DNA from: Rhodococcus sp. BP22
GTDB lineage: Bacteria; Actinomycetota; Actinomycetes; Mycobacteriales; Mycobacteriaceae
DNA length: 64,000 nucleotides
NCBI RefSeq assembly: GCF_014281965.1
Contig: NZ_JACFTB010000003.1
Span: 372,001-436,000, forward strand
Reading direction: 5' to 3'
In this document: positions 55,146-63,288 of the stretch, in pieces
How positions within the stretch are numbered: position 1 is the stretch's first letter
Layout of the letters: each line of letters begins with the position of its first letter
Translations under genes and position numbers: made by a program
The notes under the pieces: model-generated
Seen by the model: the letters and a program-made list of their open reading frames with translations, nothing else
What the model was told of the DNA's origin: nothing
The model's database searches: none

Positions 55146-55994
55146 TCAGAGAAACGCGGCAGCAACTTCGCGATATACCGTGGACGGATCTGCCTGGTCC
55201 GGCAACGCATGCACGATGACGTGGGAGGCACCGGCGTCGATGTGTTGGCCGAGTCGCTGGGCGATCGCGGCCGCATCTCCATGGGCGACAAGGGCATCGA
55301 TCAACCGGTCGCTGCCGCCGTCGCCGATCTCCTCTTTGGAGTATCCGAGGCGCTCGAGGTTGTTGGTGTAGTTCCGTAGGTGCAGGTACGGATTGTTCAC
55401 CGGTGGCCGCCCGATGGCTCGGGCCTTTTCCGGATCGGTGTCGAGGACGACCTTGTGCTCGGGGGCGAGGACTTTGTCCGGTCCCAGAATCGCCCGAGCC
55501 TCAGCTGTATGTTCGGGAGTCGTCAGATAGGGGTGGGCTCCTGCGGTGCGGTCTGCGGACAGCTTCAACACCTTCGGTCCCAATGCTGCGAGTACCCGAC
55601 GCCCGATGGGGACCCCGCCCTCGTCGAGGGCATCGAGATAGTCGACCAGAGCCTCGTACGGCTTCTGGTATTCCTGAGTTGCCTCCGGGTGCCCCGCGCC
55701 GATACCGAGCAGGAATCGTCCGGGGTGTTTCTTCTCGATGCGGTGGAACGATTCGGCGACCTCCGGTGCAGCTGCAGACCAGATATTGACGATTCCGGTC
55801 GCCACGACGATCGACTCGGTTGCATCGAGAACCTCCTCGGCCGAGGCGAGATCCGCAGGCGGGGAGCCGCCGAGCCAGATGGCGCCGTAGCCGGCTCCTT
55901 CGATCGTGTGGGCCAACTCGGGTGAGATCCCCGAATAGTGACGCCAGATGCCGATCGTGCCGAGCTCAGGTGTAGCGGTGTTGGTCATGTTCAT
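55146..55994 (-). CDS. LLM-class F420-type oxidoreductase (TIGR03620-like)
   Basis: The product of about 282 residues has the luciferase-like barrel. It begins LGTIGIWRHYSGISPELAHTIEGAGYGAIWLGGSP, the pattern of the TIGR03620 subgroup, and includes RFLLGIGAGHPE. Such proteins usually use coenzyme F420, which this order makes. ATG 55994 or ATG 55988 can start the protein. The start codons sit at the tip of a perfect 18-bp palindrome, with no Shine-Dalgarno. The open frame to 57104 is not used because it enters another gene. The substrate is unknown. Confidence 0.82.
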   Translation of the reverse strand: MNMTNTATPELGTIGIWRHYSGISPELAHTIEGAGYGAIWLGGSPPADLASAEEVLDATESIVVATGIVNIWSAAAPEVAESFHRIEKKHPGRFLLGIGAGHPEATQEYQKPYEALVDYLDALDEGGVPIGRRVLAALGPKVLKLSADRTAGAHPYLTTPEHTAEARAILGPDKVLAPEHKVVLDTDPEKARAIGRPPVNNPYLHLRNYTNNLERLGYSKEEIGDGGSDRLIDALVAHGDAAAIAQRLGQHIDAGASHVIVHALPDQADPSTVYREVAAAFL

Positions 55995-56009
55995 GACCAA
56001 CACCGCTAC
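55972..56009. repeat. Perfect 18-bp palindrome spanning the LLM oxidoreductase start codon
   Basis: Arms 55972-55989 and 55992-56009 are exact reverse complements with a 2-nt centre. In the minus-strand transcript the start AUGs lie at the apex of the hairpin. The downstream arm encodes MTNTAT. No T-run follows. Confidence 0.85.
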
Positions 56010-56032
56010 GTACGGCGGTAATTCCTGCGGAC

Positions 56033-56758
56033 TTACTCGTCCGGTTCGATGATCCGGGTTTCCGGCCACGCGCGCGGGGCCGGTCCGAAAGCTTCGCGTG
56101 AATTCTTGATGACGCCTTTGCCGATCATGCGGTTGCCTGTTCCGCCGATCACCGCGCCGATTCCGGCAGGAAGAAGTTTGCCGAACAGTAGAGCACTTCG
56201 TTTGGCGAAATACTTGGAGACGAACTTCTTGGCGAGTGACTTGTTCATGTTGGTCATCGCGCCACCCGGAATTCGAGTGGTGACGAGCGATCCCCAGTTG
56301 CGTGCGCTGGTCCCGACGGTCTTCTGCACGATCTGCATTCCCGATTCGCCGAGCGCGACCGACAGGACGAGCGCACGTCGCTGCTGATGGTCGTGGACGG
56401 CGATACCGTGCACCGAGGCCACCGACAGAGTCAACAGCGCGGAAGATTCGATGAAGAATGCTGTCTCTGCACCGACTGCAGCAAGGGAAGCGACGGTCCC
56501 GATTGCGGGTACTGCGGCGGCGCCCCCCACCGCGCTTCCGCTCCCGGTCACTGCGAGCAGAAAGCGATTCTCCAGGCGTTCGATCAGCTGCGCGGGAGTG
56601 TCGTTCGGATGGGCTCGACGCATGTACCCGACGTACTTCTCGACGGCCGGTCCCTGGATCCTGCTGCCGTGGTCGAGGATCTTCACGAGCGCCTGTTCGA
56701 GACGCCCGCCCTCCTTGATCATCTCGACCTGATCCTTGTTCTTGTCCTTGCTCGCCAT
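56033..56758 (-). CDS. Putative EcsC-like membrane-associated protein
   Basis: The 241-residue protein has a charged N-terminus, a hydrophobic Gly/Ala-rich region (AVGGAAAVPAIGTVASLAAVGAETAFFIES, about 73-102), and a basic C-terminal half (SLAKKFVSKYFAKRSALLFGKLLP). The layout resembles EcsC-family proteins, but I cannot confirm it. ATG 56758 is set by GGAG at 5-nt spacing. It stands 274 bp upstream of no minus-strand gene and is divergent from the AraC-type gene. Confidence 0.5.
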   Translation of the reverse strand: MASKDKNKDQVEMIKEGGRLEQALVKILDHGSRIQGPAVEKYVGYMRRAHPNDTPAQLIERLENRFLLAVTGSGSAVGGAAAVPAIGTVASLAAVGAETAFFIESSALLTLSVASVHGIAVHDHQQRRALVLSVALGESGMQIVQKTVGTSARNWGSLVTTRIPGGAMTNMNKSLAKKFVSKYFAKRSALLFGKLLPAGIGAVIGGTGNRMIGKGVIKNSREAFGPAPRAWPETRIIEPDE

Positions 56759-56828
56759 CCGCACTCCGATCGATGTGAATTCTTTGGTTTTCGGTCGCTG
56801 AGCGCTGGTACCCGTTCACATTCGGTTC

Positions 56829-56834
56829 TACCCT
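56829..56834 (+). promoter_or_regulatory. -10 element of leaderless AraC gene
   Basis: TACCCT is followed by six bases and GTG 56841, favouring this GTG over the adjacent GTG 56838. Confidence 0.45.
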
Positions 56835-56840
56835 GCAGTG

Positions 56841-57671
56841 GTGGCCGGTGTATCCGAGGGCGCGCGCGGAACCCCGAGTGCTCGGCTGCGTCCGTATGTC
56901 GCGTCGTACAGCGGATATCGACTGTCGGGTTACGAGCCCGGTGAGCATATCGGGATGCCGAGTCCGTATCTGACTGTGATCATCGCCATCGGCCCGAAGC
57001 TCGAGATCGCGGATTCGCCGCGACAGGGTTCCTGCGCTTTCGAGACACTTGCCAGTGGTATCTCCGCCGTACCTGTCACCATCGCGCACGACGGCAACCA
57101 ACACGGGATTCAGCTGTCGTTAACCCCCGCCGGTGCCCGTGCGCTGTTCGGGATTCCCACTGCCGCGCTCGGTGACTGGTTGGTCGACCTCGGCGACGTC
57201 ATGTCAGGCGCGGGCGAGCTCCTCGATCGAGTCGCCGCGACCGAAGACTGGGACAGACGGTTCGACGTGGTCGACGAGATCTTGGTTCGCAATCTGGAAG
57301 AACGGCCCATCGATCCGACGCTCGCCGAGGCATGGCGGCAGTTGGTCGGGTCGGGTGGTTCGGCACGGGTGGGTGAGGTAGCCCAGAACGTTGGATGGAG
57401 CCGGCGACATCTGATCGACAAGTTCACCGCCGAGTTCGGGGTCGCGCCGAAGGACTCGGCCCGTATTTCGCGGTTCTACCGCTCACACCAGGCTCTGCGC
57501 CGGCCGTCGATACCCCTGTTGTCCGAAGTCGCTGCCGCCTGCGGCTATTACGACCAGGCGCACATGGCCCGCGAATGGCGCGAGTTCGCGGGCAAGTCTC
57601 CGTCGCAATGGCGTCGGGTGGAGGAGTTCGCATTCGTCCAAGACCACGACGGCAGTCCGAGCGCAGGATGA
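56841..57671 (+). CDS. AraC-family transcriptional regulator
   Basis: The 276-residue regulator has a C-terminal AraC DNA-binding domain: first helix-turn-helix VGEVAQNVGWSRRHLIDKFTAEFGVAP, second LSEVAAACGYYDQAHMAREWREFAG with SPSQWR. The N-terminal domain begins LRPYVASYSGYRLSGYEPGEH, as in regulators that sense small molecules. Its stop adjoins the VOC gene (a possible ATGA overlap at 57668), so it may control that gene. Confidence 0.85.
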   Translation: MAGVSEGARGTPSARLRPYVASYSGYRLSGYEPGEHIGMPSPYLTVIIAIGPKLEIADSPRQGSCAFETLASGISAVPVTIAHDGNQHGIQLSLTPAGARALFGIPTAALGDWLVDLGDVMSGAGELLDRVAATEDWDRRFDVVDEILVRNLEERPIDPTLAEAWRQLVGSGGSARVGEVAQNVGWSRRHLIDKFTAEFGVAPKDSARISRFYRSHQALRRPSIPLLSEVAAACGYYDQAHMAREWREFAGKSPSQWRRVEEFAFVQDHDGSPSAG

Positions 57672-57676
57672 GGTCC

Positions 57677-58087
57677 ATGACTGAAACATCGATGACTTCC
57701 AAGACTCGAACAACGACCTGGCCCACCCTGAACTACAACGACGCGCATGCCGCCATCAGGTACCTCGTCGACGTTCTCGGCTTCGTGGAGAAGGCCGTCT
57801 ACGGCGAAGGCGACCGTGTCGACCATGCAGAACTGCGGTGGCCGACAGGAGGCGGCGTGATGCTCGGGAGCGTCCGCGAGGGCAGTGCTCTCGGCGGACT
57901 CCCCCCGGGAGTGGGGTCCGTCTACATCGTCACCGACGAACCCGACGCGATTCACGACCGCGTCGTGTCCGTAGGTGGCAACGTCACCCAGGGATTACGA
58001 GACGAGGACTACGGCAGTAGAGGGTTCACTTGCCGCGACCCCGAGGGCGTTTACTGGAGTTTCGGGACCTACGCCGGAACCCAATGA
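57677..58087 (+). CDS. VOC-family (glyoxalase/bleomycin-resistance fold) protein
   Basis: The 136-residue protein starts with LNYNDAHAAIRYLVDVLGFVEKAVY and ends RDPEGVYWSFGTY, typical of vicinal-oxygen-chelate proteins that bind or modify small molecules and antibiotics. The start is ATG 57677; ATG 57668 in the same frame would overlap the AraC stop. GAGG lies close upstream. It is co-oriented with the AraC gene, suggesting a small regulated detoxification unit. It overlaps the convergent gene by 19 bp. Confidence 0.8.
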   Translation: MTETSMTSKTRTTTWPTLNYNDAHAAIRYLVDVLGFVEKAVYGEGDRVDHAELRWPTGGGVMLGSVREGSALGGLPPGVGSVYIVTDEPDAIHDRVVSVGGNVTQGLRDEDYGSRGFTCRDPEGVYWSFGTYAGTQ

Positions 58088-59076
58088 TCGGCGGGCACCA
58101 CTTCGTCGGCCTTGGGCGGCGAGGGGGCGGTGCCCTCGCCGAACGGTCGACCACCGAGTGATTCGCGTCCGTGCGGCTCCAACCAGCCGTGCAGATTCGG
58201 GCCCTTGGGCACGATGCCCGTCGGGTTGATATCGGTGTGCACGAGGTAGTAGTGCCGCTTGATGTGGTCGAAGTCGACTGTGTCGCCGAAGCCCGGTGTC
58301 TGGAACAGATCGCGCGCGTAATCCCACAGCACTGGGATCTCGCTGAGTTTGCTGCGGTTGCATTTGAAGTGGCCGTGGTAGACCGGATCGAACCGCACGA
58401 GCGTCGTGAACAGGCGGACGTCGGCTTCGGTGATGGTGTCGCCGACGAGGTAGCGCTGGCCGCTCAGACGTCCGGCGAGCCAGTCGAGGGCGGTGAACAG
58501 TCGGTCGTACGCATTGTCGTAGGCCTCTTGCGATCCGGCGAAACCACAGCGGTACACACCGTTGTTGACCTCGGTGAACACACGCTGGGCTACCTCGTCG
58601 ATTTCGGTGCGCAGCGGCTCGGGATACAGATCCGGTGCGCCCGGGCGGTGGTACTGCTTCCATTCGGTGGACAAGTCGAGTGTGATCTGCGGGTAGTTGT
58701 TGGTAACGACCTCGCCGGTGGAGATCTCGACCATCGCGGGCACGGTGATGCCGCGCGGATAGTCGGGGAAGCGCGCGAAGTACGCCTCCTGCAAGCGCTC
58801 GATCTTCAGCACTGGATCGACGCCCCCGGGCTCCTCGTCGAAGTTCCAACTGCGCGGGTCGTGCGTAGGGCCGGGAATCGACAGCGACAGCACATCCTCG
58901 AGTCCGAGCAGACGACGAACGATGATCGATCGGTGCGCCCATGGGCAGGCTCTGGCGGCGACGAGTCGGTAGCGACCGGGCTCTACGGGATAGCCGTCGC
59001 GCCCGTCGGCGGTTATCCGCGTTTCGATGTAGTTGGTGTCTCTGTTGAATTCCTTGCCTGGTTCGACGTAGGTCAT
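58069..59076 (-). CDS. Xi-class glutathione/mycothiol S-transferase-like reductase (glutathionyl-hydroquinone reductase family)
   Basis: The 335-residue protein has the Xi-class catalytic motif RACPWAHR (cysteine 44), SIPGPTHDPRSWNF, and the C-terminal helical domain with DTITEADVRLFTTLVRFDPVY. These enzymes reduce thiol-conjugated hydroquinones using glutathione; actinobacteria use mycothiol instead. ATG 59076 lies 7 nt after a -10 hexamer, so the longer frame to 59169 is not used. Confidence 0.88.
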   Translation of the reverse strand: MTYVEPGKEFNRDTNYIETRITADGRDGYPVEPGRYRLVAARACPWAHRSIIVRRLLGLEDVLSLSIPGPTHDPRSWNFDEEPGGVDPVLKIERLQEAYFARFPDYPRGITVPAMVEISTGEVVTNNYPQITLDLSTEWKQYHRPGAPDLYPEPLRTEIDEVAQRVFTEVNNGVYRCGFAGSQEAYDNAYDRLFTALDWLAGRLSGQRYLVGDTITEADVRLFTTLVRFDPVYHGHFKCNRSKLSEIPVLWDYARDLFQTPGFGDTVDFDHIKRHYYLVHTDINPTGIVPKGPNLHGWLEPHGRESLGGRPFGEGTAPSPPKADEVVPADHWVPA

Positions 59077-59083
59077 GGAGCCA

Positions 59084-59089
59084 ACGTTA
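59084..59089 (-). promoter_or_regulatory. -10 element of leaderless Xi-class reductase gene
   Basis: On the minus strand TAACGT is followed by seven bases and ATG 59076. It overlaps the stop codon of the GNAT gene. Confidence 0.45.
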
Positions 59090-59797
59090 CGTAGATGCGA
59101 GCTCGACGGAGGTGAACACGCCCCATTCCTCGTAGCCGAGACGTGAACCGAGCCTTCGGGCGGTCCCATTCTCCGCGCTTGTCTGCCACTGCGGGATCAG
59201 TCCCTCGTCTATCGCGTCGTTCGTTGCGAGCCGTGCGACGACCTGAGCGTTGCCGCGTCGGCGCGCGAGCGGTGCGGTCAGAACGCCTACGTCGGCGAGA
59301 ATGCCTTCCCATTCGAGGTACGCCGCGCAGGACAGGGGCGCGGCGGACTCTGCCGGGCGATCGTCGGAGAGGAGTGTGAACCACGACCGCTTGCGTGTCA
59401 GATCTGCACTGAGCACGTCATCCGGCGCGCACAGGGCGTCCAGTGCAAGAACGTGCCCGAGGTCGTGGGAAATAAGTGGGTCGTGAAGATCGATTGTCGT
59501 GCCGATGTCGGCGGCATAGGACAAGACGATGGGTCCGCGACTGCGGCCGGATACCGAGGAATCCAGTAGCGAGAGAGTTCCACGCTCGGCCAGCTCGTCG
59601 TCGGATCGGTGTTCTGCGGCCTCCAACACCTGCTCCGGCCCCACTAGGGCGCTCGCGTCTCCGAGGCGCAGGAACGTGACCTCCGTCGCATCGGGGTATA
59701 CCTGCAGATATCGGATGCCGGGCTTCATAGCCGCGTCGGGCAGTCCGAGGCGTCGGGACCAGGCGAGTCGGACGATGTCGTGATGATGGGAATCCAC
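59087..59797 (-). CDS. GNAT-family N-acetyltransferase-like protein
   Basis: The 236-residue protein starts VDSHHHDIVRLAWSRRLGL and ends with a GNAT-like acetyl-CoA region (VGVLTAPLARRRGNAQVVA) and GTARRLGSRLGYEEWG, a common FR47-type C-terminus. Acceptor substrate is unknown. GTG 59797 is set by a -10 hexamer 7 nt upstream. The frame to 59872 is not used because it runs through an AT-rich stretch with no sign of coding. Confidence 0.72.
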   Translation of the reverse strand: MDSHHHDIVRLAWSRRLGLPDAAMKPGIRYLQVYPDATEVTFLRLGDASALVGPEQVLEAAEHRSDDELAERGTLSLLDSSVSGRSRGPIVLSYAADIGTTIDLHDPLISHDLGHVLALDALCAPDDVLSADLTRKRSWFTLLSDDRPAESAAPLSCAAYLEWEGILADVGVLTAPLARRRGNAQVVARLATNDAIDEGLIPQWQTSAENGTARRLGSRLGYEEWGVFTSVELAST

Positions 59798-59804
59798 CGG
59801 GCCA

Positions 59805-59810
59805 AGGGTA
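59805..59810 (-). promoter_or_regulatory. -10 element of leaderless GNAT gene
   Basis: On the minus strand TACCCT is followed by seven bases and GTG 59797. Confidence 0.45.
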
Positions 59811-59944
59811 TCCGGGCCCACCAAAAAATAAGTTTTCAGACTTTTTTCACCCCGGCGTATCGCAAATGACAAATGAATGGCATGATCGGGAGTGAGATTG
59901 GAGCTTCGACGTGAAGGTCCAGCTCGCTACAGAAGGTTTACGGT

Positions 59945-60148
59945 ATGACGCAGGGCAGTGTTAAGTGGTTCAACGGCGAAAAGGGCTTCGGCTTCATCGA
60001 GCAGGATGGTGGCGGACCTGACGTGTTCGTTCATTACTCCGAGATCCAGGGAACTGGCTTCAAGTCTCTCGACGAGGGTCAGCGCGTGGAGTTCGAGGTT
60101 GGACAGGGCCAGAAGGGCCCCCAGGCCACCGGCGTTCGCGCTATCTGA
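59945..60148 (+). CDS. cspA: Cold-shock protein CspA-type
   Basis: This 67-residue single OB-fold protein has the RNA-binding motifs KGFGFIEQ (RNP1, about 14-21) and DVFVHYS (RNP2, about 28-34). It is an RNA chaperone that melts structured mRNA. ATG 59945 follows AAGG at 8-nt spacing. The 147-bp gap upstream is AT-rich near 59821-59850 and may hold a long 5' leader, typical of cold-shock genes. Two hairpins follow the stop. Confidence 0.93.
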   Translation: MTQGSVKWFNGEKGFGFIEQDGGGPDVFVHYSEIQGTGFKSLDEGQRVEFEVGQGQKGPQATGVRAI

Positions 60149-60210
60149 TCCCCCTAAAGGATCGCCACCCGGAAATGCTGACGGCTTAAGCTGTCCGACT
60201 CCGAGTTTTC

Positions 60211-60254
60211 AAAGGCCGGATACAAGAAGAGAAATCTTCGAGTATCCGGCCTTT
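60211..60254. terminator. Nested hairpin between cspA and the acyl-CoA dehydrogenase gene
   Basis: A 13-bp perfect stem (60211-60223 with 60242-60254) encloses a second stem GAAGA/TCTTC with a GAAA loop. It lies between two convergent genes and can terminate both. Confidence 0.7.
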
Positions 60255-60324
60255 GTGCTGTGCGACCCCACCGCAGGTGAGTGGGAGTGCGGCCCATCAG
60301 GACGTACTCCCACTCGCGTGCGCG

Positions 60325-61470
60325 CTACAACCCGAGATCGCGCCCGATCAGTTCCTTCATGATCTCGTTCGATCCGGCCCAGATCTTGGTCACACGTGCG
60401 TCCTTCCATGCGCGAGCCGCTCGGTACTCGTTCATGAACCCGTAGCCGCCGTGCAACTGCACGCAGTGATCGAGGATCTCGTTCTGTACCTGCGAACTCC
60501 ACCACTTTGCTTTCGCAGCATCGATGGCAGTGAGTTCACCGGCACCGTGAGCGACAATGCAGTTGTCGATATATGCCTGCGCCACATCGAGTTTCGTGGT
60601 CAGCTCGGCGAGTAGAAACTTGTTCCACTGAAGCGAACCGATCTGCTGACCGAAGGCCTTGCGGTCCTTGGCGTACTGCAGTGTCTCTTCGAGGATCGGC
60701 CGTGTGTGCCCAAGATTGGCAACCGAGCAGCTGATGCGCTCCTGGGGGAGAAGCTGCATCATGTGGATGAACCCGCCGTCGAATTCGCCGATCATATTGC
60801 TCGCGGGCACGCGAACATCTTCGAAGAAGAGTTCGGCGGTATCGGACTCGGGCTGGCCCACCTTGTCGAGCTTGCGTCCACGGGAGAACCCCACCGCGTC
60901 CTTCTCTACGGCGAACAAGGTGATGCCCTTCGCCTTTTTTTCAGGCGTGGTGCGGGTAGCGACGATCACCAGATCGGCACTGTTCCCGTTGGTGATGAAC
61001 GTCTTGGATCCGTTGATGATGAAATCGTCACCATCCCTGACTGCGGTGGTCTTCAACGCGGCTAGGTCGGAGCCCCCGGAAGGCTCGGTCATCGCGATCG
61101 CGGTGAGCAACTCGCCGGTGCAGAACTTCGGCAGCCAACGCTGCTTCTGCTCCTCGGTCGTCAGTTTGACCAAATACGGTGCGACGATGTCGACGTGAAT
61201 GCCGAAGCACGACGCCACTGCCGCGCTCGAGCGAGAGAGTTCCTCACCGAGGACGGCGTTGAATCGATAGTCCTCGGCGCCGCTACCACCGTATTCTTCT
61301 GGAACCTCGAGCCCCAGGAACCCGTTTCGGCCGGCTTCGAGCCAGATGTCGCGGTCGATGAAGCGTTGTTCGATCAGCTTCTCTTCGCGCGGGGTGATGG
61401 TACGGGTGACGAACTCGCGGACGGACTCGCGGAACGCGTCGTGGTCCGCGTCGAACAAACTGCGCTTCAT
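60325..61470 (-). CDS. Acyl-CoA dehydrogenase
   Basis: The 381-residue flavoenzyme oxidises acyl-CoA to trans-2-enoyl-CoA. Marks are AIAMTEPSGGSDLAALKT (FAD/substrate site, about 125-142), ITNGNSADL, FGQQIG, QLHGGYGFMNEY, and the C-terminal IWAGSNEIMKELIGRDL with the usual catalytic glutamate region. ATG 61470 follows GGAGG at 5-nt spacing. It is divergent from an enoyl-CoA hydratase-like gene. Confidence 0.92.
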   Translation of the reverse strand: MKRSLFDADHDAFRESVREFVTRTITPREEKLIEQRFIDRDIWLEAGRNGFLGLEVPEEYGGSGAEDYRFNAVLGEELSRSSAAVASCFGIHVDIVAPYLVKLTTEEQKQRWLPKFCTGELLTAIAMTEPSGGSDLAALKTTAVRDGDDFIINGSKTFITNGNSADLVIVATRTTPEKKAKGITLFAVEKDAVGFSRGRKLDKVGQPESDTAELFFEDVRVPASNMIGEFDGGFIHMMQLLPQERISCSVANLGHTRPILEETLQYAKDRKAFGQQIGSLQWNKFLLAELTTKLDVAQAYIDNCIVAHGAGELTAIDAAKAKWWSSQVQNEILDHCVQLHGGYGFMNEYRAARAWKDARVTKIWAGSNEIMKELIGRDLGL

Positions 61471-61553
61471 GTATTCCTCCAAGTAAGGGCTCTCTCGGAA
61501 AATGTACCCGCTGGTAACTTCTGCTTCGGTGGCGATGTGGCACGCTGAACCAC

Positions 61554-62345
61554 ATGGCTGACCACCCCACTTCGCTAGTTCGATACTCCACCGACGCCGG
61601 CGCTGAGATTGCCGTCCTGACTTTCGATCACGGACCGCTCAATCTGTTCGATCAGGCGATGTTCGACGCCGTCGCCGCCGATGTAGCTGATCTGACTGCA
61701 CGCCCGCCGCGCGCGGTGCTGCTGCGCGCCGAGGGCAAGGTCAATTCCGCAGGGGTGGATGTGAAGGTCTTCGAGGGCCTCACCGCGCAGCAGGGTGCAC
61801 AGATGTGGCGTCAGCTTTTCGCTGACATCGCCCACCCGCTCGAGGCGCTGCCGTGCCCGGTCGTCTACGCCGCTCACGGTCTGACCCTGACCGCGGCATT
61901 CGAGATTTCCCTCGCCTGCGACATCATTCTCGCCGGACCGAAGGCAAGATTCGGCCTCGTCGAAACCGTCGTCGGGCTGACTCCGTCGATGGGCGGCCCG
62001 CAGCGCTTGGCCGAACGGGCCGGTTCGGGTCGCGCTCGCGAGCTCGTCATGACCGGAGATCTGTACGACGCGGAGACGATGCGCGAGTGGGGCGTCGTCA
62101 ACGCCGTCCACACCGATGTCGACGCGGCTGCTCGTTCCCTGGTCGAGCGGTTGGCCGCCGGGCCGACGGTGGCTCACGCTGCCACGAAAAAGATTGTGGC
62201 AGCGTGGCGTTCGGGTGGTGTCGCGCATGCTGACGAGATCACGTCGGAGGTGTCGGGTGCGTTGTTCGAGACCGATGATCTACGCGGTGCGGTGAAGAGT
62301 TTTCTGGAGAACGGTCCTGGTAAGGCGATTTATTCGGGCAAGTAG
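61554..62345 (+). CDS. Enoyl-CoA hydratase/isomerase-family protein with altered oxyanion loop
   Basis: The 263-residue crotonase-fold protein has an altered signature: HGLTLTAAFEISLACD replaces the usual AxGxALGGGxELALACD, losing the glycine triplet. A glutamate is kept in FGLVETVVGLTP, but the second catalytic glutamate is not obvious. The enzyme may be an isomerase or another acyl-CoA enzyme rather than a hydratase. It ends 10 nt before the adenine deaminase gene and probably forms an operon with it. Confidence 0.82.
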   Translation: MADHPTSLVRYSTDAGAEIAVLTFDHGPLNLFDQAMFDAVAADVADLTARPPRAVLLRAEGKVNSAGVDVKVFEGLTAQQGAQMWRQLFADIAHPLEALPCPVVYAAHGLTLTAAFEISLACDIILAGPKARFGLVETVVGLTPSMGGPQRLAERAGSGRARELVMTGDLYDAETMREWGVVNAVHTDVDAAARSLVERLAAGPTVAHAATKKIVAAWRSGGVAHADEITSEVSGALFETDDLRGAVKSFLENGPGKAIYSGK

Positions 62346-62355
62346 TGTGGGGTGG

Positions 62356-63288
62356 ATGAGTTTGCCTCTCGCTGAATTGCACATGCACATCGAGGGTTCG
62401 TTGGAGCCCGATCAGATTTTTCGGTTCGCGGAGCGTAACGGTATTCGGTTGCCGTATGCGGATATCGACGAGTTGCGTGGGTTGTACGAGTTCTCGGATC
62501 TGCAGTCGTTTCTCGATCTTTATTATGCGAATACCTCGGTGTTGCGTACTGCCGAGGATTTTGCCGATCTCGGGCGGGCGTATTTTGCGCGTGCCAAGGT
62601 TGCGGGTATCACGCATGCGGAGGTCTTTTTCGATCCTCAGGCACACACCAGCAGGGGTGTTGCGTTGGAGGCGGTGGTGGAGGGTTTGGCCGATGCTGCG
62701 GCGTCGAGCGAGCGGGAGTTCGGTGTCACGAGTGGTTTGATCGCTTCGATTCTGCGGGACAAGCCGGTCTTGCATGCCAACAAGTTGCTCGAGGATTTGC
62801 TGGCGATGAAGGCGCCGATCATCGGCCTCGGTCTCGATTCGGCGGAGGTGGGTTTTCCGCCTTCGTTGTTCGTGGATGTGTTCGCGCGTGCGCGGGCGGA
62901 AGGCTTGCATGTGGTTGCTCATGCGGGGGAGGAAGGTCCGGCCGAGTACATCTGGCAGGCGCTGGACTTGCTGGGTGCCGAACGTATCGATCATGGGGTT
63001 CGCTGCCTGGAAGACGAGGCGTTGGTGAATCGTCTTGTCGAAGAAGAAATTCCGTTGACTGTCTGTCCGTTTTCGAATGTTCGGCTCAAGGTTGTCGACA
63101 CGCTTGCCGATCATCCGATTCGTCAGATGATCGAGAGGGGGCTCGTGGTCACCGTCAATTCGGATGATCCGGCTTACTTCGGCGGCTATGTGGACGACAA
63201 CTTCGCGGCCTTGACCGATCAGGTCGGCTTGACCGAACGTGAGCGAGAGATTTTGTACGACAACTCGATTCGCGCGTCGTTCAGCTGA
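62356..63288 (+). CDS. Adenine deaminase (adenosine-deaminase superfamily)
   Basis: The 310-residue zinc hydrolase has ELHMHIEGSLEPD (metal-binding HxH, about 7-19), FFDPQAHTSRG, HAGEEGP, RIDHGVRC, and NSDDPAYFGGY. The IEGSLEP and SDDPAYFGGY motifs fit adenine deaminase (Aah1 type) more than adenosine deaminase. It converts adenine to hypoxanthine for salvage. ATG 62356 follows GGGGTGG. The gene uses many T-ending and TTG codons, unlike its neighbours, which may mark recent acquisition. It overlaps the next gene by 8 bp. Confidence 0.83.
   Translation: MSLPLAELHMHIEGSLEPDQIFRFAERNGIRLPYADIDELRGLYEFSDLQSFLDLYYANTSVLRTAEDFADLGRAYFARAKVAGITHAEVFFDPQAHTSRGVALEAVVEGLADAAASSEREFGVTSGLIASILRDKPVLHANKLLEDLLAMKAPIIGLGLDSAEVGFPPSLFVDVFARARAEGLHVVAHAGEEGPAEYIWQALDLLGAERIDHGVRCLEDEALVNRLVEEEIPLTVCPFSNVRLKVVDTLADHPIRQMIERGLVVTVNSDDPAYFGGYVDDNFAALTDQVGLTEREREILYDNSIRASFS

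Noticed and set aside
55972-56009. The palindrome as a normal terminator of the EcsC-like gene
   Set aside because: It contains the next gene's start codon and has no T-run, so simple termination does not explain it; it is kept as a finding instead.
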